Source: a virus. From it: a stretch of DNA of 24,480 nt. Below the pieces are notes generated by a model, which was not told the origin of the DNA, made no database searches, and saw nothing but the letters and a program-made list of their open reading frames with translations. The DNA lies in IMG/VR virus record IMGVR_UViG_3300040808_001452, positions 1-24,480 of that record; one strand, given 5' to 3'. The position numbers were made by a program, and so were the translations under genes. Every line of letters begins with the position of its first letter. Position 1 is the first letter of the stretch. Shown here in pieces: positions 1 to 11,700 of this stretch.

Positions 1-2766
1 CCATTGCCTGGAAACAGTCCTGCATTGCTATTTAGAGATGACGGACAAGGCGCAGGAAGTTCAAATACAGGATTCTTTATGCATTTCCGCCAAGGCAAAT
101 TACAAACTGGCGAATTTAATGTAACTAATCCTGTACCTAATCAGGTCATAGCTATTGATACAAAAGATATTAACAACGATGATGTTTGGTTGTATTCTAT
201 TGACGCTAATGGATTTGAAAGTAATCTTTGGACAAAACTTCCTAGTGTTGAAGGCAACAACATAATTTATAATAGTTTACTAAAAAATGTAAAAAATGTT
301 TATGCAGCAACTACACGAGTTGGCGACAGAATCAATTTAATTTTTAGCGATGGCGTTTTTGGTAACTTACCTACAGGTAATTTTAGAGTTTATTATCGAA
401 CAAGTGATAATCGTAGCAGCACAATTACTCCTAGTGCGCTAAGAAATATAACTATTCAAGTTCCGTATATTAGTAGAAAAAATGCTTCAGAAACCTTAAC
501 AATTACTTTAGCTTTACAGTATACAGTTTCAAATGCAACACCTAGCGAATCTAATGACAGAATTAAAACTGTTGCACCTAGCACGTATTATACACAAAAT
601 AGATTAATTACAGCAGAAGACTATAATTTAGGTCCACTAGGTGTAAGTCAAGATGTAATTAAAACAAGATCAATTAACAGAATTAGTAGCGGAATAAGCA
701 GATATTTTGATTTAAAAGATGTAAGCGGAAAATATTCTAGTACTAATCTTTATGCTAATGACTGTGTTTTATACAAAGAAGAATTTACAAGAAAAGATTC
801 ATTTAGTTTTGTTACACAAAGTGATATTGAAGGTGTAATTTACAATCAAATTGAACCTATTTTGTCTAATACAAAAATGAGAAATTTCTATTTGGCAAAA
901 TACAATAAAATTATTGTTAGTGATCTTAAAGCTTCTTGGAACGGTACGACAAATGTTACTAATTATTCTTCGGGTTATTTTACTGACCAAGACGGTTCGT
1001 CCTATACAGTTGGGTCATTTACAAGTAACAGTTTAAGACTTTTAGAAGTTGGAAGTATGTGTAAGTTTGATGCTCCTGAAGGATATCATTTTATGGATGA
1101 TAATACACTTATGCCAGGAGCAGCAGATCATATCGGATCTAAGACTTTTATTTGGTCTAAAGTTGTAACTATTACAGGAAATGGATCAGAAGCTGACGGT
1201 ATTGGGTTTAATGATTTTATTCCAGATAATGCTTTACTTTCCGAAATTCGACCTAGACTAGCAGACACACTTATCAATGATGTAAAAACACAAATTATTG
1301 ATCAAGTTTTTGCATTTAGGGATTTTGCACTTAGATATGATGACCGTGATAGACAGTGGAAACTTATTACAGCAGATAATATTAATACAGTGCAAGACTT
1401 TAGCACAGGTAAAGCAGGCGATACTAGCGGCCAGCAGTTAGATTCTAGCTGGTTGTTATATTTTAAAACTAATGGAGAAAACTATACAATTACATATAGA
1501 AACTTAAGATATGTAATGGAAAGCGAAAGTGAAATTAGATTTTTCTATGATAGAGCTGATAAAATTTATGACAGTAAAACAGGCCGAATTCAAAAAGATA
1601 AAATTTCTGTTTTAAATGTAAATCGTCGTCCTGATGACTTAACTTCTTTTACACAGGACTTTGACTGGAGTATTGATGATTCTTATAGAGACAAAGAAGG
1701 ATACATCGATACTAAAAAAGTTGAAGTAACATTTTTTGATTCAGACGATGACGGTGTTGTAGACAATCCGGATATTTTTGATCAGATTGTTGATGAAACA
1801 GTTAACAGTAATTCTAAAATCATATTCCAAGAAAAATATACAACTAGTGACAATGTAGAAGATTTTAAATATTTTAACAACCACTCAAATACAATTATAA
1901 GTGTGCAAAACCAAGCACAGATAGGTGCATTTAGTCTTTACAATGATGGACAGGTATTTTACTTAATTGAAGAAGATGTTTTCAAAACACTAGATAGAAC
2001 AAATGCAAGATTAGATTTAAATTCTAATTATAGAGCATTTATAGGTAGAGCTGATTTAAAAATTTATTATTTACATGTAGCAGATTCAAATACAAGAATC
2101 GATCCTGCTCTTTCTAATATTATTGACACATATATTTTAACAAAAAATTATGATACACAATTTAGACTTTGGTTAGACGGTGAATTACGTTCAATGCCAT
2201 TGCCATTAAGTAGTGATCAATTATACAGAAGTTATGGAAAATCTTTAAATGACATTAAATCTATTTCGGACGAAATAATTTACCATCCTGTAAAATATAA
2301 AACACTTTTCGGAACTAAAGCTATGAGTGATTTACAAGTGACATTTAAAGTTGTAAAAAATAAAGATGTTGTAATAAATGATAATTCTTTAAAATCAAAT
2401 ATTGTTGATTTAATTAATAGATATTTTAGCATAGAAAATTGGGATTTTGGTGATACATTCTATTTCCAAGAATTATCAGCATATATTATTAATAATCTTT
2501 CACCAAAAATTGTAAGCATTGTTATTGTTCCTAATCAGGCTGATCAGTCATTTGGTAGTTTATTCCAAATTAAATCTGAACCAGACGAAATTTTTATTAG
2601 CGGAGCAACTGTGCAGGATATAGAAATGATAGATGAAATTACTGCTACAAAATTACAATCAGCAGGCAATGTTGTAACATCAGTTGATACAAGTGTAGTA
2701 GGTGTACAGAGTACAGCATCTACTACAACAGCATCTTCAAGTGTTAGTGGAGGAACTACATACTAA
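1..2766 (+). CDS. Baseplate wedge protein, gp6/gpJ-like, 5'-truncated by window edge
   Basis: Seen: the frame is open from base 1, so the TTG at 4 is not a credible start and the true N-terminus lies upstream. Counting from the codon at 4, residues ~107-125 read GDRINLIFSDGVFGNLPTG, the DGVFG-P-G signature of gp6/baseplate J-type wedge proteins. Residues ~194-207 (TYYTQNRLITAEDY) match the 'Y-TQ-R-vTaeDY' motif of the same family. A DSDDDGVVD loop at ~579-587 resembles a calcium-binding loop. Two further blocks, NIIDTYILTKNYD (~705) and FGDTFYFQEL (~815), are ones I recall from marine T4-like gp6-type proteins. The tail end is a Ser/Thr/Val-rich low-complexity stretch. Known: wedge proteins of this family dimerise and form the iris-like inner ring of the contractile-tail baseplate. 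Inference: same role here. At over 920 residues it is longer than T4 gp6 (~660), so it carries extra domains. The stop overlaps the next start by one base. Confidence 0.7.
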   Translation, partial: PLPGNSPALLFRDDGQGAGSSNTGFFMHFRQGKLQTGEFNVTNPVPNQVIAIDTKDINNDDVWLYSIDANGFESNLWTKLPSVEGNNIIYNSLLKNVKNVYAATTRVGDRINLIFSDGVFGNLPTGNFRVYYRTSDNRSSTITPSALRNITIQVPYISRKNASETLTITLALQYTVSNATPSESNDRIKTVAPSTYYTQNRLITAEDYNLGPLGVSQDVIKTRSINRISSGISRYFDLKDVSGKYSSTNLYANDCVLYKEEFTRKDSFSFVTQSDIEGVIYNQIEPILSNTKMRNFYLAKYNKIIVSDLKASWNGTTNVTNYSSGYFTDQDGSSYTVGSFTSNSLRLLEVGSMCKFDAPEGYHFMDDNTLMPGAADHIGSKTFIWSKVVTITGNGSEADGIGFNDFIPDNALLSEIRPRLADTLINDVKTQIIDQVFAFRDFALRYDDRDRQWKLITADNINTVQDFSTGKAGDTSGQQLDSSWLLYFKTNGENYTITYRNLRYVMESESEIRFFYDRADKIYDSKTGRIQKDKISVLNVNRRPDDLTSFTQDFDWSIDDSYRDKEGYIDTKKVEVTFFDSDDDGVVDNPDIFDQIVDETVNSNSKIIFQEKYTTSDNVEDFKYFNNHSNTIISVQNQAQIGAFSLYNDGQVFYLIEEDVFKTLDRTNARLDLNSNYRAFIGRADLKIYYLHVADSNTRIDPALSNIIDTYILTKNYDTQFRLWLDGELRSMPLPLSSDQLYRSYGKSLNDIKSISDEIIYHPVKYKTLFGTKAMSDLQVTFKVVKNKDVVINDNSLKSNIVDLINRYFSIENWDFGDTFYFQELSAYIINNLSPKIVSIVIVPNQADQSFGSLFQIKSEPDEIFISGATVQDIEMIDEITATKLQSAGNVVTSVDTSVVGVQSTASTTTASSSVSGGTTY
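1738..1764 (+). other. Putative calcium-binding loop (DxDDDGxxD) in wedge protein
   Basis: Residues ~579-587 read DSDDDGVVD, followed by N-P-D-x-F-D. The spacing of acidic residues and the central glycine match EF-hand-like or thrombospondin-type-3 calcium loops. No second loop or helix partner is obvious, so binding is inferred only. Confidence 0.4.
2749..2754 (+). promoter_or_regulatory. Shine-Dalgarno for the giant gene, inside the wedge gene
   Basis: GGAGGA lies 11 bases before the ATG at 2766. It sits within the last codons of the wedge gene, whose stop TAA (2764-2766) shares its final A with the ATG. This is the strongest ribosome-binding site in the window and supports both the chosen start and translational coupling. 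Confidence 0.75.
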
Positions 2767-5700
2767 TGTCTACTAATGAGCAAAATGAATATGGTCCTAA
2801 CGGTAAAAGAAAAACTAGCGAACTATTACCTCGATTTTTTAGAACCACAGCTAATAATAAGTTTTTGCAAGCTACATTAGACCAACTTACACAGCCCGGC
2901 GTTGCAGAAAAAATAGATGGATATTTTGGTAGAAAAAATGCAAAAGCATTTATGCCTAATGACAATTATGTCGGTGATGTATCAAAGCAGAGAGAAGATT
3001 ATCAGTTTGAACCTGCTGCTGTAATCAAAGACGATTTAGGAAATGTAACTTTTTACAAAGATTATAATGATTACATTAACCAAATAAAAGCATTTAATGG
3101 TAATACACAAAATCATGATAAATTAAATCGACAAGAAACATATGCATGGAATCCTAATATTGATTGGGACAAGTTTGCAAATTATCGTGAGTATTATTGG
3201 TTACCTAATGGTCCTCAACCTGTATCAGTTTATGGAGAATCTAAAGAAGTTGTTTCTACTTATACTATTGAATTAGTTGAAGATGACGACAATTTTGCTT
3301 ATGTATTTTCTCCTGATGGTAGAACAAGAAATCCTGTGTTAAATTTGTACAGAGGGCAAAAATATAGATTTGAAATTAATACTCCTGGACATCCTATTGC
3401 TTTTGCACTAAGCAGAAGTTGGACTCCGGGTGTAGCAGTTATAACTGCAAGCACAGAAGGTGTAAGAGCTAATGCACTATTTGATGTACAATTGTATGAT
3501 GATGTATCGTATGATGTAGGCGATTTTATTATTCTTCCTTCTACTGGCGGTATTGATTTCGGTGATGACGAAAATGTCTCTCAACTATATCCAGATGGAA
3601 TAATAAAGCTAGGTGAAGAAGGTGAAGAAGTAGCAAATCTTTATATAGAAAAAGGAACAATTGAATTTACTGTTCCAGATAATGCACCTGATAGATTATA
3701 TTATATTAGTAAAAACAACATTGATACAAGCGGTGAAGTTCGTATTGCTGATATTGAAGAAAACACATTTTTAAATATTGATACTATACTTGGTAAAAAA
3801 GACTATATTAGTGCAAACGGTATTAAATTTACAAACGGTTTAAAAGTTTATTTCCAAGGTGATATTACACCTGAAAAATACAGCAAAGGTCAGTGGTATG
3901 TCGAAGGTGTTGGCGATAAAATTAAACTTGTAAGTGAAGACAATCTATTAATTCCTACAACATACTCTGAAGAATTAATTGTACCTTTTGATTCTAATCC
4001 ATTTGATGTTTTACCATTTGGAAGTTCAAGTACATATGCAGCAAATAAAGATTATATAGTTGTTAATAAAGCTAGCCAAGATAGAAACCCCTGGAGTCGT
4101 TATAACAGATGGTTCCATAGAGATGTAATAGAGCAAGCTGCTGCATATAATACGCAACCTGTAAATGTAAACGAAGCAGCAAGGGCAAAACGTCCTATTA
4201 TTGAATTTAAAGCTGGATTGAAGTTATTTAACTTTGGATCAGCTGCTAAAGATGATGTAGATCTAGTAGATGATTTTACTACAGATGTATTTTCTATAAT
4301 TGAAGGATCAAGTGGATATAATATCGACGGAGTTGATATTACACAAGGTATGCGTATTTTATTTACAGCAGATACAGATATACTTGTAAAAGACAAAATT
4401 TATACTGTCAATTTTATTACTATAGGAAATAATCGTCAAGTAAGTCTTTTAGAAACAGAAGACACTCTTCCACAGGATTTAGAAACTGTGCTAGTTACTA
4501 ATGGTGAAAAATATGCAGGTAAAACATTTAGTTATGAAAATGGATCATGGAATTTATCTCAAGAAAAAATTAATTTAAATCAACCTCCATTATTTGATAT
4601 GTGCGATGCCGAAGGAATATCATATAATAATGAAAGCAAATATGAATCTTCTTCTTTTGCAGGAACTAAGATTTTTAGCTACAAGCAAGGTACTGGTATA
4701 AATGATACAGAATTAGGCTTTCCTTTGTCATATAAAAATATCGAAAACAGCGGTGATATTCTTTTTGATTTTAATTTGTTAATAGATTCTTTTACATATC
4801 AAGTTCAAGAAGGTGTATTTACTGTTGACGTAGACACAGGATTTGTAAAAAAATATTCTGATCTAACAACCTATACTTATGAAAACGGATGGAATGAAAT
4901 TCCTTACGATAGTAAACAGTATGTAATTAGACAATATGCAGCAGAATTAGGAAGTGTTAATAATTTTGAAATAGATGTATATAACAAGGCTGGCGATTTA
5001 AATGATTTAAAAGTTGTTGTTTACCGTAATAACAAAATTCAAATTAGATTATCTGATTATGAAATAGATAGAATTAACGGTAAAGCCTTTATAAGATTTT
5101 ATAATGATTTACCTATTGGAGATAAAGTTATTATAAAAACAAGTAGTGCAACTACTAAAAATAATAATGGCTATTATGAGTTTCCACATAATCTAGAACG
5201 TAATCCCCTCAATGAAGATGTAAGTGAATTTACACTAGGTGAGGTTTTAGACCATGTAGATACTATGATTGAGGAATTGACTCCTTTTAAAGGAACATAT
5301 CCAGGACCTAGTAATTTAAGAGATCTTGGAGAAATAGATAGATTAGGAAAAAGATTTGTAAAACATAGTGGACCTATAAATTTGCCGTTATATCATATTA
5401 CAAATAAAAATAATAATATGGTAAAAGCAATTAGATTTGCAATGCGAGAGTATGCTAAGTTTAAAAGAAATTTTGTGCAAACTGCAACAGATTTTCCTTT
5501 TGATGGTTCTGTAAAAGATCATGTTGATGCTATACTTACAGAAATTAACAAAGATAAAACAAAAAGCATGCCGTTCTACTTTAGTGATATGTTACCGGTA
5601 GGACCGAGCCGCAAACTAGATTACACTGTTTTAGATCCTAGAAATCCATTTTATGCGCTAACTAGTCCTTTTACTCTTGACACTCTTAGCGAAAAAGCAG

Positions 5701-8700
5701 TACAAGTATACTTAAATGGTAATCTTCTTTTACACGGAAGAGATTATACATTTGATCCAGAAGGTTTTGGACTACTAGTTGCAGGACAGCAGGAAGGCGA
5801 CACAGTAGAAATATATGAATGGGCAAGCACTGACGGAAGTTTTATTCCTCCTACACCTACTAAACTAGGTCTATATCCAGCATATGAACCTATGATTTTT
5901 GTAGACGATACTCACAAGCAACCTGTGCTTAGTATTCAAGGACATGATGGTAGTATTGTACGTGCCTTTGACGACTATAGAGATCAACTCGTATTAGAAT
6001 TTGAAAGAAGAATTTATAATAATATCAAGCAAGCATATAATCCTGAATTGTTAGATATACATGAATTTAAGGGCAGTAATTACAGAGATACAACTTTTTC
6101 TAGACAAGATATAAATGATGTTCTTTTAACTGATTTTACAAAATGGTTGCAATTAGTAGATTTCGATTATAACGACAATAGTTTTTACGATCGTAACGAT
6201 CAGTTTACATTTAATTACAGTCAAATGACTTCTCCTAATGGCAAAAGTCTTCCTGGATATTGGAGAGGTGTATACATAGAGGCATACGATACAGACCGTC
6301 CGCATACTCATCCGTGGGAAATGCTTGGATTTACAAGAAAACCTGACTGGTGGAATGAAGTATACGGCCCGGCTCCGTACACACGGAATAACCTAGTTTT
6401 ATGGAAAGATCTTGAAGAAGGAATCATAAGAGAACCAGGTAAAGCTGTTATAAGAAAACCTCAGTATGCAAGGCCAGGGTTACTAGATCATATTCCTACT
6501 AACGATAGTGGTAAACTATTGTCTCCACTTGCAAGCAATTTTGCAAAAAATTATGTTTTAAATCCTACAAGAAATAATTATGATTTTGGCGATCATTCTC
6601 CTGTAGAAAATGCTTGGAGGAAAAGCAGTGAGTATCCATTTAGTTTAATCACTGCTTGGTTGTTAAATCAGCCTGCTAAACTATTTGGATTAGGTTTTGA
6701 TATTTCAAGGATAAAGAAAAATCTAGCAAATCAATATGTCTATGCAGATACAAACAAGCACATTGAATTAAACAAGATTGCTTTGCCGAATACATATGAA
6801 TCTAATAATCGTGTTTTAACAAGCGGTTTAGTAAATTACATTTATAACTTAATTACAAATGATGTTACAAAATTCTATGAAAATTATGATTACGATCTTA
6901 AAAACTTAAACAATCAATTAGGCATTAAGATTGCTGGATTTACAGACAAACCTAAGTTTAATTTATTATTAGATAGTAGATCACCTAATGCTACTGAAAA
7001 AGGAGGCATATTTGTACCACAAGAAAATTATCAAATATTCCTTAATACAAGTTCTCCAGTAGATACTCCTATATATTCTGGTGTTACTGTAGAAAAAGCA
7101 GGCGGCGGATTTATTGTTAGAGGATATAGTTTTGATAATCCTTTCTTTAACTATTTTAAACCAATTAACACAAATGCTGACGTTGATGTTGTAATTGGAG
7201 GTGTTTCTGAAAACTTTGTTGATTGGACAGAAAACAAAAGATATAGTGTAGGACAAATTGTTAGAAACAATAACCGCTTTTATAGAGTCACTGATGATTT
7301 TACAAGCACCGAAAGTTTTGATACAGAAAATTTTGCTACATTACCTGAGCTACCAATTACCGGCGGTAGAAGAGCAAAATTTAGGAAAGTTTTCAACACA
7401 CGTAAAGTTGAAAGAATCAATTTTGGCACGTTATTTAGAACTGTACAAGAAGTTGTAGACTTTTTACTTGGATACGGAAAATATTTAGAAAGTCTAGGAT
7501 TTGAGTTTGATTACTTTAATGATGAAACTCAAGTAGTTGAAAATTGGGATTTCAGTGCAAGAGAATTTTTATTCTGGACAACACAAAATTGGGCGTTAGG
7601 AAGTGCAGTAAGTTTAAGTCCAGCAGCAAGTATAATAGAATTTAAATCTCAAAATAGTGTGGTTGATAATCTATTTGATAACTTCTATGAATACAGTATT
7701 TTAAATTCAGACGGTAGATCTGTATTACCTGAGCTTACACATGCACTAAGAGATGAAAATAGTTTTGGCTTAACATTTAAAAATACTACAGACGGTGTAT
7801 ACCATTTAAGACTACCACTTGTACAAAAAGAACACGTAGTTTTATTAGATAACAAAACACAGTTTAATGATATAATCTATCAAAAAACTACAGGTTATCG
7901 CCAAGAAAGAATTAGAGTGCTAGGTTATAGAACTGACGGCTGGACTGGCGGATTTAATATACCAGGTTTTGTTTATGACGATGCTAAAATTACAACTTGG
8001 CAACCTTGGACCGATTATGTAATTGGTAATATTGTAAAATACAAAGAATTTTATTATACAGCAAATATTAATATTACTGGTACATCTACTTTTGAAAGTA
8101 AAAACTGGCAACGTTTAAATTCTAAACCGGAGTCAGAACTTTTAACAAACTTTGATTATAAAATTAATCAATTTGCTGACTTTTATGATTTAGACAGCGA
8201 TAATTTTGATACAGAGCAACAAAAACTTGCACAGCATTTAATTGGATATCAAAAAAGAGATTATCTAAAGAATATTATCAAAGATGATGTAAGTCAATAT
8301 AAATTTTATCAAGGATTTATTCAAGATAAAGGTACTACTAATGCTCTTACCAAATTGTTTGATGCATTAGGATCAGCAGACAAAGATAGTTTAGAATTTT
8401 ATGAAGAATGGGCTATTCAACTCGGTCAGTATGGAGCAAGTACAAGTAAAGATTATATAGAATATGAGTTAGACGAAAAAGAATTTGAATTATCTCCACA
8501 GCCTATTGCATTAGTAAATAGCATTCCAGAAAAAGCAGGAGATCAAGTTTATAGAATTAGACCATTCCAAATTTATGATCAATCTCAAGAACACAGTATT
8601 ACTCCGTTTCCTGTTGTAGACAAATTACAAGAATATATTAAGAGCAGTGGATATGCTAGAGCAGACGATGTAAGATATCGTGTAGCAAGTATAGAAGATG

Positions 8701-11700
8701 TAGCCGGTATAGAAGTAAACAATGTAAACTTGGGAGATTATATTTGGGTATTAGACGATCTTGAAAATAATTGGACTGTTCTACAACTAGCTGATGCAGA
8801 AATGACTGTAGGTACAATTACTCTTAACGATCCTACTGACAATACAATATTGTCAAAGTATAATTTATCTGCATCTCAAGTAATGTCATTAACACTTAAT
8901 AGATATCCAAATGAATTAATTAATATTGATGACTACATCGGTATGATAGGTGCAGAACAGTATAACGCAAACTATTTTTATAAAGTTTTAGATATTTCAA
9001 AGAACATTATTACTGTTCAAAAACCCACTGATCCTGAAATAACAAGCACACTTATTACAGATCAGTATTTGCCGCTTGTGATTTTACGTAAAGTAAGAGC
9101 AATTGATATTAATTCTGCAAATGAAATAATTCAAGAATTTAAAGACAGAGGACAAAAAGTTTGGATAGACAATTATGACGGTGATTGGAAAGTTATTGAA
9201 AATGATCCAGTTTATAGTTCACTCCAGTCAATAAATAATCCCTCACAGTGGGATAGTACTTTCCATGATTTTGCAAGTAAAGTAGCAGTCAGTGAAAACA
9301 ACAGAGATTTGATAATTGGTGCTCCGGGTGAATTAGATGGTAGAGTGCATTATTACTTTAGAAATCAAGAAAGAAATAATACTGTCCTACAGCAAACAAT
9401 TGTTCCGCCTACAGATGTAATAGATAGTGAAAATAACAATTATCAGTTTGGACAATCTGTGGCTGTTTCACCAGACGGAGAATATCTAGCTATAGGTATT
9501 CCAAATGCAACTAATGTTCGTACTAGATTTAAAGGCGAATTTAGTGATCTTGGCACATATAACAAAGCTGAAATTGTAAAGTATAGAGAAAGCTATTGGA
9601 GAGCCAATAGAGAAATTTTACCTAAAACAGGCGGCCAAGAGTTTACAACGTTCAACTCTTATCTAGACATACTTAATGCAGATGAATCTGCAGACTCTTC
9701 TATAGTAAGACTATTAGTTACTGGTGATCCACAACTTCCAAATTCAGAAGTCGACCATTTCTTAGTAAGAGCAAATCAAGAACAATTTCTTGCTTCAAGT
9801 GTAGGAGATACTTTAGGATTAACATGGAATAGATTTTCGAGAGCTAATGGTGATCTAAATGAAACTTTACCGTGGAACGGAGATGCAGGATTAACGTATG
9901 ACAATATAACCGGTAATCATATCATTGCAGCAAAAGTAGACGTTATTTTCTATATTCCAACTTTTGTAGGATTGCCTGTTGTAGGAGATTTTGTTACAAC
10001 TGCTACCGGTAGTGCAGAAGTTGTTTATATAGGAACAGAAGCAGACGGTGCTGTAATTTATGGTAACAATCAAAATGGTACATTCCAGTTAGAAGGCAAT
10101 CTCTTTATTGGTGATGATGAATTAGTCGGTGCTTATAGTATAGCTGAAACTGATAACATAATTGATAGCTTAGGCGGCTTCTGGAAAATAGATGTTGCTC
10201 CGTATGATAATGGAAACACATGGTTTGATCAAGGTAAAGGTTTAATTTATAATGACCTTAGACTAGCAACAGAATCTAGAGATATATTTGAGTATTACAA
10301 TGTACAAAATATTATTAGTGGCCTAGGTAGCGGACTGAAACAAAAATTTCAAGGTTCGCAGATTATCAACCTTAAATATCAAGATGATCCAGATGCTCCT
10401 TTACCTAACACAATTAGTTCAGAAGACTTACTTGGACCAGGATTTGAAAACGTATGGTTAATTAGAGGTGCTAAAAATTACACAGATACTCTAAGCATTA
10501 GTGAAAAAATAAGATTGACTGTATACAATCTTGACAACTATGTTATTGATGTTGAAGCAGCTGGACTTACATTTGACCAACTAAACAAAGAGCATGAAGT
10601 TTTAGATCTTTGGGACGGATTTATAGATTTAGAATATACAGAATTCGATTTTATAGGTAATACTTTTAATATTGAAGTTGGTGATACGATAGAAGATGTA
10701 CAATATCCATTCGATATCTTTGGTGGTGTTGCAAGCACTCCTTATGCAGCAACAAGCACTGGGGAAGTTGTGTATGTGCAAACATTCTTTAATAGTGCTA
10801 GAGTATATTTAAAAAATATCACAGGAACTTGGGAAACACTTAATAACGTCGCTAGGTATAAAGTAAAAAGATTAGGTAATGAAGATCTAAGAGGTCTTGG
10901 AGATCCTGATAGGGTTAGTGCAACTATTGAAGATCCTGACAATGGTATTTCTTTAGGTACAAACAATGTACAATCTGATTTAAGTATAGGTAAATTAATT
11001 GTTTTACAATCAGATACACCTCTAGGATTACCAACAAGGCCGTATGCACCTAATATACAAACTGAATTAGCATATTCAAGTGCAGCAATTGTTGATGAAG
11101 AATATTGGTTCTTTAATATTAAGCAAACGGTGGGTGTTGGTAGAGGAGCTAGTTTCCCTCATAGTTTAAACAAAGACTATTCACAAGTTTATAGTATTCC
11201 TGTAAGCGAGTTTGGCGAAGCAAGTTATTATAACGAAGGTGTTGTTGCTTTATATAGAAAAGGGTTCTCAAACGACTACGAATATATGAACAGTATTGTT
11301 TCTGAATCAAGACAAGATAATAAAGGATTTGGCGAAAAGGTTGAATTTATACAAAATGGTTTAGAATACACATTGTTTATAACTAGCAAAGGAGATGGCT
11401 CCTCAAATAATAACGGCACATTAGAAGTTATAAAACATGGTATTCCTTTAATCGAACAAGACAATTATGTCGGCGATTGGATAGGACAAAGAAGCTATGA
11501 TAAAAATACTATTGTAAGTTATCTAGGAAAGTTTTATAGAGCTGTTAGAGCTGTGCCTGATTTAGATTTTGGCGCAACTGTATTTGTTAACAATACAGTT
11601 TACTGGGAAGACTATAGTTGGCGTTACGGTAAGGATCCTGAATACAGAGGATTATTCAATAACAATCTACCTTATGTTACTGGCGAGTTAGTAAGTCATC

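Noticed and set aside
4-6. TTG as a start codon for the first gene
   Set aside because: The frame is open to base 1, no ribosome-binding site can be seen, and wedge proteins have substantial sequence before the DGVFG motif, so the gene is cut by the window edge.
4100-4396. 98-codon minus-strand frame within the giant gene
   Set aside because: It is antisense to well-conserved-looking coding sequence, with no start signal or recognisable product; the other minus-strand frames in the window are alike.
7258-7458. 66-codon plus-strand frame in another register
   Set aside because: It overlaps CBM-like module 1 of the giant protein, has no SD, and its residues show no family resemblance.
9231-9238. 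AATAAATA inside the giant gene as a late promoter
   Set aside because: It lies mid-gene with no start codon and SD suitably placed downstream, so it is taken as a chance match in AT-rich DNA.
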